Positions 49,731 through 59,569 of a stretch of DNA of 64,000 nt are shown in pieces (position 1 is the first letter of the stretch; each line of letters begins with the position of its first letter). The DNA is taken from NCBI GenBank assembly GCA_964606065.1, contig CAZSEX010000003.1:1-64000 (forward strand), in the 5' to 3' direction. A model generated the notes under the pieces. That model did no database searches and was not told the DNA's origin. It saw only the letters and a program-made list of their open reading frames with translations. The translations under genes were made by a program, and so were the position numbers. This DNA is from JAFGHJ01 sp964606065 (GTDB taxonomy: Bacteria > Hydrothermota > UBA3072).

Positions 49731-51195
49731 AAGCGAGAATCTAAACGAACTTTTGAAAAGGATTCTCGATCTTTCTCAAGAAGTCCTTCAAAGTGAAGCC
49801 GCCACGTTATTTCTCGTGGATCATAATACCGGAGAATTAGTATTTAAGATTGTAAAGGGTCCCGAAGCCGGTAAATTGCAGGGAAAAAGAATAAAAATCG
49901 GGGAAGGAATAGCCGGTAGAACCGCCATAGAAGGAAAGTCTTTTGTTGTTAACAGGCCAAAGAGTTCCGGATACGCGGATCAATTTGATAAACAAACCGG
50001 TTTTAACACCGAATCTCTGCTTGCCGCCCCTCTTATTATAGACGGAGAAACAATCGGAGTAATCGAGGTAATTAATAGCCGTGGTGGTAAATACAACGAA
50101 AGAAGTAAAGAAATAATAGAACAGCTTGCGGCTCAGGTTTCCTCTGGACTCAAAATGACTCTTCTCAGTGAAAGACTTTCAAAATCCGAAGAGTTCCTAA
50201 ATTCAATCATAAACTCTTTACCTGGAGGTATAATAATTTTAGACGAAGAAGGAATCATAACAAAATCTAACCCGACAGCAGAAGAAATGCTTTCAATAAA
50301 AAACATTGAGGGAGAATATCTCGAGGCAATTTTACCTCACCGCGAAATATTTACAAATATAAAATCTATCGAAAACAGGGGAAGCTTCGAAGCTGTCATC
50401 CGAAAAAACGGAAAAGAAAATCATTTAAATTTCGAATTATCTAAAGCTAAAGAAATAAGTTCTTCCGGTATAGAAAAAGAATATTCGATCATTCAGATTA
50501 ACGACATTACAGAAAGGGTAGAACTAAACAGGTTAAAATACTTGCAGGAAATAAACGCAAATTTTGTACTCGGTTTATCGCATCGTCTGAGAACGCCTCT
50601 TACCCCTATTCTCGGTTTATCGAGCCTTTTAAAAAACCGGGAGGATCTTCCGGAAAATCTTAAAGAAACGGCAGAAACAATTTACGATTCGGCTATGGAA
50701 ATGAAAGATATGGTAGAAAAACTTCTGGATATAGCTGAGATTGGCACGGAAAAAACAATCAAGACAGATGAAAAAATAAATTTTATCTCGGTCCTGGATT
50801 TAATTACTAAAAATTTCGTTAATTTTCACATAAAGGCTGATACCGAAAACAAGAATTTGTTCATCTATGGTAATTACAACTGGCTGGCTAAATCGCTCAG
50901 ACAATTATTCGCCATCGGTTTAAAGAATGATAGCAAAAATTTACGAGTTGAATTAGAAGAAAAAAAAGATAGTTTATATCTTAACCTTAAAGGTTCTAAA
51001 TCTTTGATAGACGATTTTTCCGCTCTGGAAAACACGCCTATTCTTTCATTCGATAATCCCCTAACGGGAAATTCGGACATTAAATATTTAGATATTTCTC
51101 TTATCAGGTTAATTCTGAATAAACATAACGTTAAAATCACAGTAAAAGAAGACAAACTATTGCTTTCTTTAGGCTTCAAAAAAGCAAAATCATAA
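49696..51195 (+). CDS. GAF-PAS histidine kinase-like protein with degenerate ATPase domain
   Basis: Order: GAF (about 10-155; LFLVDHNTGELVFKIVKGPE, IGEGIAGRTAIEGKSFVV), PAS (about 165-280; INSLPGGIIILDEEGIITKS), then HisKA with His in LGLSHRLRTPLTPILGLSSL. The C-terminal region where HATPase should lie (ATDGSHSEDD-type G boxes absent; it reads LRQLFAIGLKNDSK, then NSDIKYLDISLIRL) lacks the N, G1 and G2 motifs, so ATP binding looks lost. It could be phosphorylated by, or scaffold, the active kinase at 47789. It overlaps the response-regulator gene by 35 bases. Confidence 0.8.
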   Translation: MQLEKKWEKITESENLNELLKRILDLSQEVLQSEAATLFLVDHNTGELVFKIVKGPEAGKLQGKRIKIGEGIAGRTAIEGKSFVVNRPKSSGYADQFDKQTGFNTESLLAAPLIIDGETIGVIEVINSRGGKYNERSKEIIEQLAAQVSSGLKMTLLSERLSKSEEFLNSIINSLPGGIIILDEEGIITKSNPTAEEMLSIKNIEGEYLEAILPHREIFTNIKSIENRGSFEAVIRKNGKENHLNFELSKAKEISSSGIEKEYSIIQINDITERVELNRLKYLQEINANFVLGLSHRLRTPLTPILGLSSLLKNREDLPENLKETAETIYDSAMEMKDMVEKLLDIAEIGTEKTIKTDEKINFISVLDLITKNFVNFHIKADTENKNLFIYGNYNWLAKSLRQLFAIGLKNDSKNLRVELEEKKDSLYLNLKGSKSLIDDFSALENTPILSFDNPLTGNSDIKYLDISLIRLILNKHNVKITVKEDKLLLSLGFKKAKS

Positions 51196-51211
51196 ATTAA
51201 AGCGTCCAAAA

Positions 51212-52780
51212 TTAATAAAGAAAAGTACTCCCACCTATAAATTCTCTTAAAATAGAAGTTTGAGGTATCTCTTTCTCTGGAATATTCAGGAAATGGTCAA
51301 GAAAATTTAAAAGCCTGAGAGCTTCGCAATAATAAGGCGAACCAGTAGAAACACATCTCAAAGGTGTTTCCAGGAAAACTTTCAATACGGAAAGCTCATA
51401 AACAAGAGATGAATTAAACATAACATCTGCCCTTTCCTGATAAGGGAAAACAAACTGATCCTCACCCTCTTTAACTGATTCCCATTGTTTCAGAGTGTGT
51501 TCCGCATTATATCCCCTATACCTCGTATCTCTAAAAACCCTCCTCAAAAGCCGGAGGTCCCGGGTTGGTATTCTGTTAATTCTGTTAATATTCAACTGAG
51601 TAAGAGGTGAAACATATATTAGAAAAGTTTTTAGAGAAATGTTTTTCATTAATGCCGGATTGAAACAATGCAAACCCTCTATTATAAGTATATTATTTTC
51701 CTGTAAATCAAAGACCTCCTGACTTTTTTCTCTTTTACCCGTTTTAAAATTAAAATACTGCCTTTCCACTTTTTTCCCTTTGCTCAAATCATTTACATGT
51801 TTTCTAAACAGATCGATATCCAGAGCAGAAAAGGAATCGAAAAAATGCGTCCCGTCTTTATAGTAAGGTGTTTTATCCCTTTCAAAAAAGTAGTCGTCGA
51901 GTGACATATAAACCGGTTCAATTCCGTGTACACGCAGGTGAATACCAAGCCTCTTTGAAAAAGTGGTTTTACCCGAAGAAGAGGGTCCGGCTATCAAAAC
52001 AGCCTTGATATTTTCCCCTTCTTTAAGTATTCTCTTACAAATATCAGTTATCTTTTCGCTGTGAATAACCTCGGCTATCTTCAAAATGTCCGATATTTCG
52101 CTTCTAATTATATAATGGTTAAGCTGAGAGACATCCCAGATTTTCAAGATTTCCGCTTCTTTTCTTGCTTCTCTATAAGCATTAAACAGCTTTTCTCTCT
52201 TCTCGATTTTTCCTATACTGGAGGGGTCTTCTTTGGAAGGAAGAATCAACAAAAACCCCCCTTTTACAGATTTCAAGTCGAAAGTGGAAAGGAATCCGGT
52301 GTTAGGAAGTAAAGGTCCGGCAAAGTAAGCGGAAAAACCATCTATTTTATAAACAGGGATATAGGATGCCGCTAAATTTTTAAGAATATTTATATCATCT
52401 TCTCTTCCCGAAAGATAATGCATGGCTTCCAACTTCGGCAGCATTACTTTTTCTATATTCTTGTTTTCTCTTATAAGAGCATTCACTTTTTTCTTGATTG
52501 TCCTTAAATTTAAAGGGCCCTTGAGGAATCTCCCGAAAATGGCATTCCCGTATGAATGCTCTATTTTAATTGTAACTCCTTTTTCCTTGCAAACATAATC
52601 GAGTAAAAAAACAAGCGTTCTTTCGTAAGTTCTCATCCCTTCGGTATCCCCCAGATCGAGAAATTCGACCGAACTTCCTTCTGGTGCGCTGTTCTGAAGT
52701 GAAATATACTGATTATCTACTTTAGCTAATGTTACAGGAAACTGTAACTCGGGATATTCGTCAAGTATTTTTCGGCTCAT
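51212..52780 (-). CDS. Uridine kinase-like P-loop kinase with TGS/ThrRS-like N-terminus
   Basis: The 522-residue protein has a long N-terminal half (about 1-270) resembling the TGS and ThrRS second domain (KNIEKVMLPKLEAMHYLSGR, GPLLPNTGFLSTFDLKSVKG), then a uridine-kinase/phosphoribulokinase domain with Walker A IAGPSSSGKTTFSKRLG, VYMSLDDYFFERDKTP and NILIIEGLHCFNPALM. This architecture is known from nucleoside kinases of Clostridia and Thermotogae. The start is ATG 52780, since the base triplet before it is only a TTG. It is the last gene of the operon that begins with pyrR, so pyrimidine salvage is plausible. Confidence 0.85.
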   Translation of the reverse strand: MSRKILDEYPELQFPVTLAKVDNQYISLQNSAPEGSSVEFLDLGDTEGMRTYERTLVFLLDYVCKEKGVTIKIEHSYGNAIFGRFLKGPLNLRTIKKKVNALIRENKNIEKVMLPKLEAMHYLSGREDDINILKNLAASYIPVYKIDGFSAYFAGPLLPNTGFLSTFDLKSVKGGFLLILPSKEDPSSIGKIEKREKLFNAYREARKEAEILKIWDVSQLNHYIIRSEISDILKIAEVIHSEKITDICKRILKEGENIKAVLIAGPSSSGKTTFSKRLGIHLRVHGIEPVYMSLDDYFFERDKTPYYKDGTHFFDSFSALDIDLFRKHVNDLSKGKKVERQYFNFKTGKREKSQEVFDLQENNILIIEGLHCFNPALMKNISLKTFLIYVSPLTQLNINRINRIPTRDLRLLRRVFRDTRYRGYNAEHTLKQWESVKEGEDQFVFPYQERADVMFNSSLVYELSVLKVFLETPLRCVSTGSPYYCEALRLLNFLDHFLNIPEKEIPQTSILREFIGGSTFLY

Positions 52781-54308
52781 CAATCAAAGAGATTGCTTTT
52801 TCCACATTTATATACGCTATATTGTTTCTTCCTCTACCTTTTACATAATACATTGCCAGATCCGAAAGCCTCAGCAAATCATAGAAATTTCCGCTATCCA
52901 TAGGATAGCAGGCTATACCAAAACTTGCCTTAATTTTAACTTTTATTGTTTTTTTCTCATCTTTTATGCGGAATGTTTTTGTTGATATTGCATCTTTAAG
53001 TTCCTTTGTGAAATCGATTGCCTGTTTTAAATCCATCTTACGCAGAACTATAACGTACTCATCGCCACCGTAGCGGATTCCTACGTGTTGCCTGTTTTTT
53101 ATCTTGCCTTGAATTTCTTTGCCCACGAGCCGCAACAACTTGCTTCCTATCAAGTGGTTGTAACTATCGTTAACATTTTTAAAATGATCCAGATCCATAA
53201 AAACCACGGCTCCTTTCCCCTCCTCTTCTTTCCATTTGTTAACAATTGCAGGCAGGTATTCATTACAATAACGCGAGTTATACAAATCCGTAAGTTCGTC
53301 AGTAATGGTAGCCAGTCTTATTTTTTCATAAAGCCTGGCATTGTCGATAGCTATGCCAAGCTGGTAAGAAACCTCTTTGATTATTTTAGCCTCTTCTTTA
53401 TTAAACGCGTATTTTTCAGGAGAACCTATAACCGTTACCCCGATCAGTTTATCTCCCTTTTTGATTGGAATAACCATTTCGGACTTAAATTCTGCACTAA
53501 GCTCTTTAAATTTTTTACTTTTTTCCGTGTCCTGACAAATAACCATTTCCTGCTCTTTCAACACTTCTCCAATCAGACCTTTACTCTTTAGAATTTTTTT
53601 CTCCGGCTCAACCTTTCCTTTTCCCGAAAACCCTTTTAACACCACATAGGAACCTTCCTCGAGAGCTATTCCCACAAAATAGTAATCAAACGCTTTCTGA
53701 ATTAACTCCGCACTCTTTTTCAAAAGCTTATTGAGATCAAGAATAGAAGTAATTGTTTTGTTAATATCAAAAATAAGCGTTAATTGACCAACCTTAGATT
53801 TGAGATTTTGAACCAGATTAGCATTCTCAAGCGCGATAGCCGCATGTTCAGCGTAATTGTTTACCAGATTCAAATCCTTTTCATTAAAAGGTTTCCCTCC
53901 TTTTTTATTTATAGCTTCTATTATACCCAATATCTTTCCCTTACTGATTAAAGGGACAGAAAGAATGGTTCTGGTTACAAAACCCGTTTGCTTATCTATG
54001 TTCTGGAAAAATCTTTTATCTTCATAAGGATTGGTTACAATCGCAGGTTTTTTGTTTTTTACAGTCCAACCAACGACACCTTTATTGAGAGGCATCCTTT
54101 CCCCTTCTAATTTATCCTTCTTTTCTCCTATTACTTCTTTAAAAACGAGCTCCTCTCTTTCCTTGTCCAATAAAAGCAAAGACCATGCTTCTGCATCAAG
54201 GAGACGGGAAACATTCTTCATTATCAGCTTAAGCACCTCATCGATTTCGATATCAGGCGAATTAATCGCCTTCAGAATTTCTCCGAAGTCCTCGATTTCA
54301 TTCTTCAT
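52761..54308 (-). CDS. GAF-GAF-GGDEF diguanylate cyclase
   Basis: Two GAF domains (about 25-170 and 190-335; PLISKGKILGIIEAINKKGG, IPIKKGDKLIGVTVIGSPEK) precede a GGDEF domain (DELTDLYNSRYCNEYLPAIV, FMDLDHFKNVNDSYNHLIGS, active-site RYGGDEYVIV near 413). The enzyme makes cyclic di-GMP in response to GAF ligands. The start is set at ATG 54308 (MKNEIEDFGEI...), preceded by GAGG; an upstream ATG at 54332 has no ribosome site. It overlaps the class III cyclase-like gene by 11 bases and the kinase-like gene by 20 bases. Confidence 0.9.
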   Translation of the reverse strand: MKNEIEDFGEILKAINSPDIEIDEVLKLIMKNVSRLLDAEAWSLLLLDKEREELVFKEVIGEKKDKLEGERMPLNKGVVGWTVKNKKPAIVTNPYEDKRFFQNIDKQTGFVTRTILSVPLISKGKILGIIEAINKKGGKPFNEKDLNLVNNYAEHAAIALENANLVQNLKSKVGQLTLIFDINKTITSILDLNKLLKKSAELIQKAFDYYFVGIALEEGSYVVLKGFSGKGKVEPEKKILKSKGLIGEVLKEQEMVICQDTEKSKKFKELSAEFKSEMVIPIKKGDKLIGVTVIGSPEKYAFNKEEAKIIKEVSYQLGIAIDNARLYEKIRLATITDELTDLYNSRYCNEYLPAIVNKWKEEEGKGAVVFMDLDHFKNVNDSYNHLIGSKLLRLVGKEIQGKIKNRQHVGIRYGGDEYVIVLRKMDLKQAIDFTKELKDAISTKTFRIKDEKKTIKVKIKASFGIACYPMDSGNFYDLLRLSDLAMYYVKGRGRNNIAYINVEKAISLIDEPKNT

Positions 54309-56814
54309 CTTTTTCCTCAGGTACAACTTCATAAATTATTTTAACTCTTCCTTTTTTAATCTCAAGTTCTCCTTCCTCATTAATAGCAAGACTCAAATCC
54401 TCAGGCATGTCGAATTTTAAAGCTTTTCTTTTATCCTGCTCATCTAAATTGTAAATACCAACGGGAGAAACACTAAAACCATCAAAGAAAAACGAACGGT
54501 CTTTATTTTCAGCTTTTAATATATAAAGAAGTTTATTAATAATTCCTTTTTCGGAGTCATCCTTTTCAAGTGGTTCTGTAAGCAAATAGTCATCCGAATT
54601 AAGTATTAAATTTATCAATGTATTATTGTCAATCAAGATAACCGAACGTTCAGGACTTCTCCCTGAAGAAAGCAACGCCGCTTCATCTACAAGTATCCCA
54701 TTCAAATCAGGATCCCCAAAAGCATTAGGGGTAAAGATTAAATCCTTGCCGGGACTACCACTGGCAATTCCGATTCCAAGCCTAAACAACGACTTAAACT
54801 GAGGCGGCAACAAAGCGTAAGTTATTCCCTCGTGAAAGATTTCCTTTTCCGTTATTTCTCCAAACCATTCCCTGTATCTCACGTAATTTTCTTTAACGAA
54901 TTTTTCGGCGGCTTTAACCATATTCAAAGCTGTTCTTATCGCCATTTCGGCACTTTTCATGTGAGGTAATAGATTGAATTCGTCTTCAAGAGCCGTCGAA
55001 TAGCGCACAATCGCACCCGATCTGGTCTTAGAAGTTTTGTAAATATTCCTGTAAAGTTTTTGAGAATTACTCCCAAACCATAGAATCCCTCCATCCCCGG
55101 TATCTTTCAATATAAAAGAAGAACCTTTTCTGGCAGCCTCAAAAATACAGGATTGAAAAAGAGAAATAATAGACCTTTCTCTTTCGGCATCTCGCAATCT
55201 ATGGGACATAAAAGTGGATCCTCTTATATCGTAAACAAGCGTGGCAACCAGAGAAGAAAATTTCTTCCGAAGAATCCTGGAAACCTTTTCTTTTAGCTCC
55301 ATATCTTCTCTATCAATCTTCGGTTCAATCTTTCCCGCTTTGGAAAATCTGTAAAACTTCCCTCTCGGTAATAAATCCAACCCCACAAGGTGAATTATCC
55401 TGTCTCCGTTTATTCTCGATCTGGGGTTGTCGAAACCAACAGAAGGGGGCCATATTTCCACCATGTTACTAATAATATCTCGAACGTATATAACCTCAAG
55501 AATCTCATAAAAAACCATCTTGTAATTATATATTACTCTCTTGATATCAGGGGAAAAAGATCTCTTTTGATCAGAGCCTAATTTAGAAAAAAGCTGATTG
55601 TCCTTCGATGTCTTTTCGGTCTTCCGCAAAAAACGAATAATAGCCCTTTCGGATGAAGGACTTATAATGGCTAAAAAAGGCTGGGCCTTCCAGAACTCCA
55701 ACACAAGTTTTTCAATTTCCCATGAAGGGGCGGGGGGCAAAAAAGAAATCAAATCCTGCGGTTTAATACCCTGAAGAGCCCGGTTCTGGTCTATCTCATC
55801 TTTCAGGGCCGCACCGGAATCTTTAAGCTCTTGAACCATTCGAAGGTGCAATTTTAATGTTTCTTCAAGTTTAGTGATTTCTTCCTGAATCTTCGTGAGC
55901 GCCACAGATAAGTCCTGATTTTTAACATCTATTAAAGCCTGCAATTTGTTAAGACTCTTTTGTAAAAATTTATTGGTTTCTTCCCGAACTTTCATGTCTT
56001 TTCCATCCAGACTTCTATCTCTTTCCACCAATTTCTTTTTTGCCTTCACCGCCTTCTGAGAAGCTATTTTAGCTAAAGTTTGCAAAACATTTTTAGAAGG
56101 AACAAAGAATTTTTCAAAAGGAAAATTTCTTAAAGATCGCATATTGGTTATTTCAGAATTCTTGAAAAGAGAAATAATATCACTAGATTCTCTCTCTGTA
56201 AAATTTTCTATCAAAATATCGTGTATTTTCATAAAAACCGATGGCGTAAATCCATATCCGGCAAGAGAACGTTCAAAATCTACGAGGCTTAAATTTCGAA
56301 CGGGAAACCCCGCAAAAAAGCATTCTTTTGTTATCAATTTCGTAAAAGGTTTTATTTTCTGCTCAGGTATCCCCTCCAAAAGGACATTGACAAGTTTTGT
56401 GCCAACCTTCTGAGCCTCACGAAAACTTCCGATTAATTCATTCGGATATAATTTGATCAATAAGGATAAAAGTATTACAAAAAAATGTTCACCTTTATCT
56501 AAAGCATTGAGAAATAAATCGCACAAAAATTTCTTGTCCTTTTTATACAGCTTATCTTCCTTTATTCTGACAAATATGTCCCTGAGATAGGCAAGTTCTC
56601 CTTTTTCGATTTCAACAAATATTTTCACTCTGTGAGCGGCGACAAAATCCGAAAAGGTTGTTTTAATAGATCGGGGTTTGAAATACTGCGTTAAAAGTTT
56701 TTTATAGTATCTAAAGAGACTTTTCTCTCCAACGCTTTCTTCAAGAGTATCAAGAAGCTTGCTTTCGTACGTACTGGCAATTTCTAAATACGCCGGACTG
56801 AACTTTTCTTTCAT
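54298..56814 (-). CDS. Large soluble protein with class III nucleotide cyclase-like domain
   Basis: 838 residues with no membrane segment. The N-terminal 250 are helical and unrecognised. A coiled coil follows, about 275-360 (NKFLQKSLNKLQALIDVKNQ, LEETLKLHLRMVQELKDSG), then a linker and, from about 515, a class III cyclase-type domain. Its two metal-binding aspartates stand in ATLVYDIRGSTFMSHRLRD (near 525) and FILKDTGDGGILWFG (near 568). The product (cAMP, cGMP or a pyrimidine cyclic nucleotide) is open. It overlaps pyrC by ATGA and the GGDEF gene by 11 bases. Confidence 0.75.
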   Translation of the reverse strand: MKEKFSPAYLEIASTYESKLLDTLEESVGEKSLFRYYKKLLTQYFKPRSIKTTFSDFVAAHRVKIFVEIEKGELAYLRDIFVRIKEDKLYKKDKKFLCDLFLNALDKGEHFFVILLSLLIKLYPNELIGSFREAQKVGTKLVNVLLEGIPEQKIKPFTKLITKECFFAGFPVRNLSLVDFERSLAGYGFTPSVFMKIHDILIENFTERESSDIISLFKNSEITNMRSLRNFPFEKFFVPSKNVLQTLAKIASQKAVKAKKKLVERDRSLDGKDMKVREETNKFLQKSLNKLQALIDVKNQDLSVALTKIQEEITKLEETLKLHLRMVQELKDSGAALKDEIDQNRALQGIKPQDLISFLPPAPSWEIEKLVLEFWKAQPFLAIISPSSERAIIRFLRKTEKTSKDNQLFSKLGSDQKRSFSPDIKRVIYNYKMVFYEILEVIYVRDIISNMVEIWPPSVGFDNPRSRINGDRIIHLVGLDLLPRGKFYRFSKAGKIEPKIDREDMELKEKVSRILRKKFSSLVATLVYDIRGSTFMSHRLRDAERERSIISLFQSCIFEAARKGSSFILKDTGDGGILWFGSNSQKLYRNIYKTSKTRSGAIVRYSTALEDEFNLLPHMKSAEMAIRTALNMVKAAEKFVKENYVRYREWFGEITEKEIFHEGITYALLPPQFKSLFRLGIGIASGSPGKDLIFTPNAFGDPDLNGILVDEAALLSSGRSPERSVILIDNNTLINLILNSDDYLLTEPLEKDDSEKGIINKLLYILKAENKDRSFFFDGFSVSPVGIYNLDEQDKRKALKFDMPEDLSLAINEEGELEIKKGRVKIIYEVVPEEKDEE

Positions 56815-58094
56815 TTTTTCTTTTTCTTAAAATCACCGTTCTCAAAAACGGTTCGCCCGTCAACTATACAGTACTTAACTACTCCCTCCAATTTCCATCC
56901 CAGAAAAGGAGAGTTTTTCGATTTTGAAGCAAAAACGTCGGCGGCAACCTTCCAATTACTCTTTAGATCTACAATCGTAAAATCCGCTATTGCTCCTTCT
57001 TTTATCTCTCCAAACGGAAGATTAAATATCCTTGCGGGCGAAGATGTCAAAACCTTAATTAATACGTTGAGAGAAATTTTACCCTTCTTGACCAATTCCG
57101 TGTACAATACCGCGAAAGAAGTTTCCAGCCCCGTAACACCAAAAGCCGCCTCTGAAAACTCGATATCTTTTTTGTAATCCGGATGCGGAGCATGATCGGT
57201 TGCTACGATTTCTATTAAACCATCTTTTATCGCTCTTTGCAAAACTTCAACATCATACATGGTTCTTAAAGGAGGTTTCATCTTCTTGTTTGAATCAAAA
57301 TCCTTAATCAATTCGTCGCTCAAAAGTAAATGGTGAGGTGTAACCTCTGAAGTTACTCTATCGTTTTTCCATTGTTTAATCAATTTAACCGAATCCGCAG
57401 CGGAAACATGCGCAAGGTGAACCCTTCCCCGGGTAAACTTAGACAACAAAATATCTCTTGCCACAACTGTAGATTCAGATACATCGGGTATGCCTTTGAA
57501 TCCTAATCCTGCAGAAACAGAACCTTCATGCATCTGACCTTTATTGGAAAGAGAAATATCCTCAGGATGGTCAATTATAGGGACATCAAATAACTTAGAA
57601 TATTCCAAAGCATTACGCATTATTCCTGAATTTCTCACACAATCTCCGTCATCACTGAAAGCAACACAACCTGCCTGATAAAGATGCGACATCTCCGAAA
57701 GTTCCTTACCCTCTCTTTCTTTTGTAATGGTCCCTATGGGGAAAACCCTGCAAAGCCCTACTTCCTCGCTCTTTTCCTTTATAAAACGGGCGACGCCTTC
57801 ATTATCAATCGGAGGATTCGTATTAGGCATAACACAAACAGATGTATAACCTCCTTTAACCGCAGCTTTAGAACCTGATTCTATAGTCTCCGCATCTTCC
57901 GCGCCAGGCTCACGAAAATGAGAGTGTACATCAACTAAACCAGGAAAGAGATATAATCCTTCCCCGTCAATTTCCTTTCTGGCTGAAGATCCTGTCCCCT
58001 TCACAACTTTCCCTTTATCAACCAACAGAGTTCCAACCTCGTCGATACCGCTTAAAGGATCAAAAAGGTGTATATTTTTAATTTTTATGTCCAT
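56811..58094 (-). CDS. pyrC: Dihydroorotase
   Basis: A 427-residue type I dihydroorotase: metal motif LVDVHSHFREPGAEDAETIE, CVMPNTNPPIDNEGV, a third metal region HLAHVSAADSVKLIK, catalytic Asp in ATDHAPHPDYKK, and C-terminal LEGVVKYCIVDGRTVF. It closes carbamoyl-aspartate to dihydroorotate in pyrimidine synthesis. The ATG follows AGAGGA and overlaps pyrB by 17 bases. Its stop overlaps the start of the cyclase-like gene by four bases. Confidence 0.95.
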   Translation of the reverse strand: MDIKIKNIHLFDPLSGIDEVGTLLVDKGKVVKGTGSSARKEIDGEGLYLFPGLVDVHSHFREPGAEDAETIESGSKAAVKGGYTSVCVMPNTNPPIDNEGVARFIKEKSEEVGLCRVFPIGTITKEREGKELSEMSHLYQAGCVAFSDDGDCVRNSGIMRNALEYSKLFDVPIIDHPEDISLSNKGQMHEGSVSAGLGFKGIPDVSESTVVARDILLSKFTRGRVHLAHVSAADSVKLIKQWKNDRVTSEVTPHHLLLSDELIKDFDSNKKMKPPLRTMYDVEVLQRAIKDGLIEIVATDHAPHPDYKKDIEFSEAAFGVTGLETSFAVLYTELVKKGKISLNVLIKVLTSSPARIFNLPFGEIKEGAIADFTIVDLKSNWKVAADVFASKSKNSPFLGWKLEGVVKYCIVDGRTVFENGDFKKKKK

Positions 58095-59013
58095 TTAATT
58101 TCCTCTGGGATAACAGATAAAGAACACTCATTCTCACGGCGACTCCCGTAGCCACCTGACTTAACACGAGAGAATATTCGGAATCCGCAATCCTCGACTC
58201 GATTTCGATTCCTCTGTTAATCGGTCCTGGATGCATTATAACAACTTCTTTAGCTGCAAATTTTTTTAGCTTTTCATATGTAAGAGAGTAATCCTTTATA
58301 TATTCACGGAGAGAAGGGAACAAACTTTCCCCCTGTCTTTCTTTTTGAATCCTTAAGATATAGAGAACTTCTCTCCCGGGTAGGGTTTTTTCCAGGCTAA
58401 ACTCAAACTCGACTCCAAAAGATTCCATCCAAAGAGGCAAAAGAGTGGGCGGAGCACAGACAGTAATACGGGCTCCCATTTTATTAAGCCCTAAAACCAG
58501 AGAACGGGCAACCCTGGAATGCTTAATGTCCCCAATAATAGCTATATTCAAATCTTTAAACACGGAAAATCTTTTCTTTAAAGTCATAATATCTATCAAT
58601 GCCTGAGTTGGATGCTCGTGACATCCATCTCCGGCATTTATTATAGAAGCTGTTAATTTCTTAGACAGAAAATGAGGGCTGCCAGGCGCGGAATGCCTTA
58701 TGACTATTACATCTACTTCCATCGCCTGAATATTTTTCGCGGTATCCAACAATGTTTCCCCTTTTAAAACCGAAGAGGATGCAGCTGAAAAGTTGATGGA
58801 ATCAGCTGAGAGTCGTTTCTCGGCAAGAGCAAAAGAGTTTAATGTTCTCGTACTTGGTTCGAAGAAAAGGTTGGCCACTGTAATACCCCTAAGTGTAGGA
58901 GCTTTTTTAATCGGTCGTTTCAGGATTTCTTCCATATATTCGGCTGTTGTTATGATTTCTTCTATTTCTTCGTTCGACAGCCCCTGAATTCCAAGTAAAT
59001 CTTTCCTATCCAT
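58078..59013 (-). CDS. pyrB: Aspartate carbamoyltransferase
   Basis: A 311-residue PyrB: carbamoyl-phosphate motif FFEPSTRTLNSFALAEKRL, VIRHSAPGSPHFL, HPTQALIDIMTLKKRF and MHPGPINRGIEIESR. It makes carbamoyl-aspartate. The start is set at ATG 59013, which overlaps the pyrR stop (ATGGATAG); a TTG six codons upstream is less likely. The GAGG ribosome site is 12 bases from the ATG. Confidence 0.95.
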   Translation of the reverse strand: MDRKDLLGIQGLSNEEIEEIITTAEYMEEILKRPIKKAPTLRGITVANLFFEPSTRTLNSFALAEKRLSADSINFSAASSSVLKGETLLDTAKNIQAMEVDVIVIRHSAPGSPHFLSKKLTASIINAGDGCHEHPTQALIDIMTLKKRFSVFKDLNIAIIGDIKHSRVARSLVLGLNKMGARITVCAPPTLLPLWMESFGVEFEFSLEKTLPGREVLYILRIQKERQGESLFPSLREYIKDYSLTYEKLKKFAAKEVVIMHPGPINRGIEIESRIADSEYSLVLSQVATGVAVRMSVLYLLSQRKLNGHKN

Positions 59014-59569
59014 TTTTATTTGAAACCTCAATCACTCTGACCAAATCCTCTTTATCCGTTTCCTGAAAAAGAACCTGAATTTCTTCCCCTTCCTTTAAAT
59101 CCACCGGAATACCGGTATAATCAGGGATTATTGGAAGCTCTCTTCCCTCTCTTTTAACCATAACGGCAAGCTTTACCCTCAAAGGTCTTCCATAATCTAT
59201 TATCTCGTCAAGAGCAGCTCTGATTGTTCTACCGGTATAAATGACATCGTCTACCAACAGAACTTCTTTCCCTTCTATCGAGCAGGGGAAATACGTGGAA
59301 CCTATAATAGGTTTGGGTCCATATAACGTCAGATCATCTCTATATAATGTTATATCCAGAACTCCTACATTAATTTTCCACGAAGTGGACTTCTTTAAAA
59401 TACGCGCCAATCTCTTGGCGAGAATATCCCCTCTTTTTCTAATACCTATTATACACAGAAAATCGATATCAGGATCATCTTTTGCAATATCTGTTGCCAG
59501 TCTGACAACAGTTTTCCGCATCTCTTCTTTGTTTAATAAGACTCTTTTTTCTTTGAATTTAATATCCAT
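59006..59569 (-). CDS. pyrR: PyrR bifunctional pyr regulator/uracil phosphoribosyltransferase
   Basis: 187 residues from ATG 59569: CIIGIRKRGDILAKRLARIL, the PRPP-binding VLLVDDVIYTGRTIRAALDE, and VDLKEGEEIQVLFQETDKED. PyrR senses UMP/UTP and controls pyr genes, often by RNA attenuation; no attenuator hairpin is seen here. ATG 59569 has no ribosome site of its own; the strong GGAGG upstream belongs to a 21-residue leader frame (59559-59624) that ends across this ATG, so pyrR is probably translated by coupling. An in-frame GTG at 59605 would add 12 residues not typical of the family. Confidence 0.92.
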   Translation of the reverse strand: MDIKFKEKRVLLNKEEMRKTVVRLATDIAKDDPDIDFLCIIGIRKRGDILAKRLARILKKSTSWKINVGVLDITLYRDDLTLYGPKPIIGSTYFPCSIEGKEVLLVDDVIYTGRTIRAALDEIIDYGRPLRVKLAVMVKREGRELPIIPDYTGIPVDLKEGEEIQVLFQETDKEDLVRVIEVSNKNG

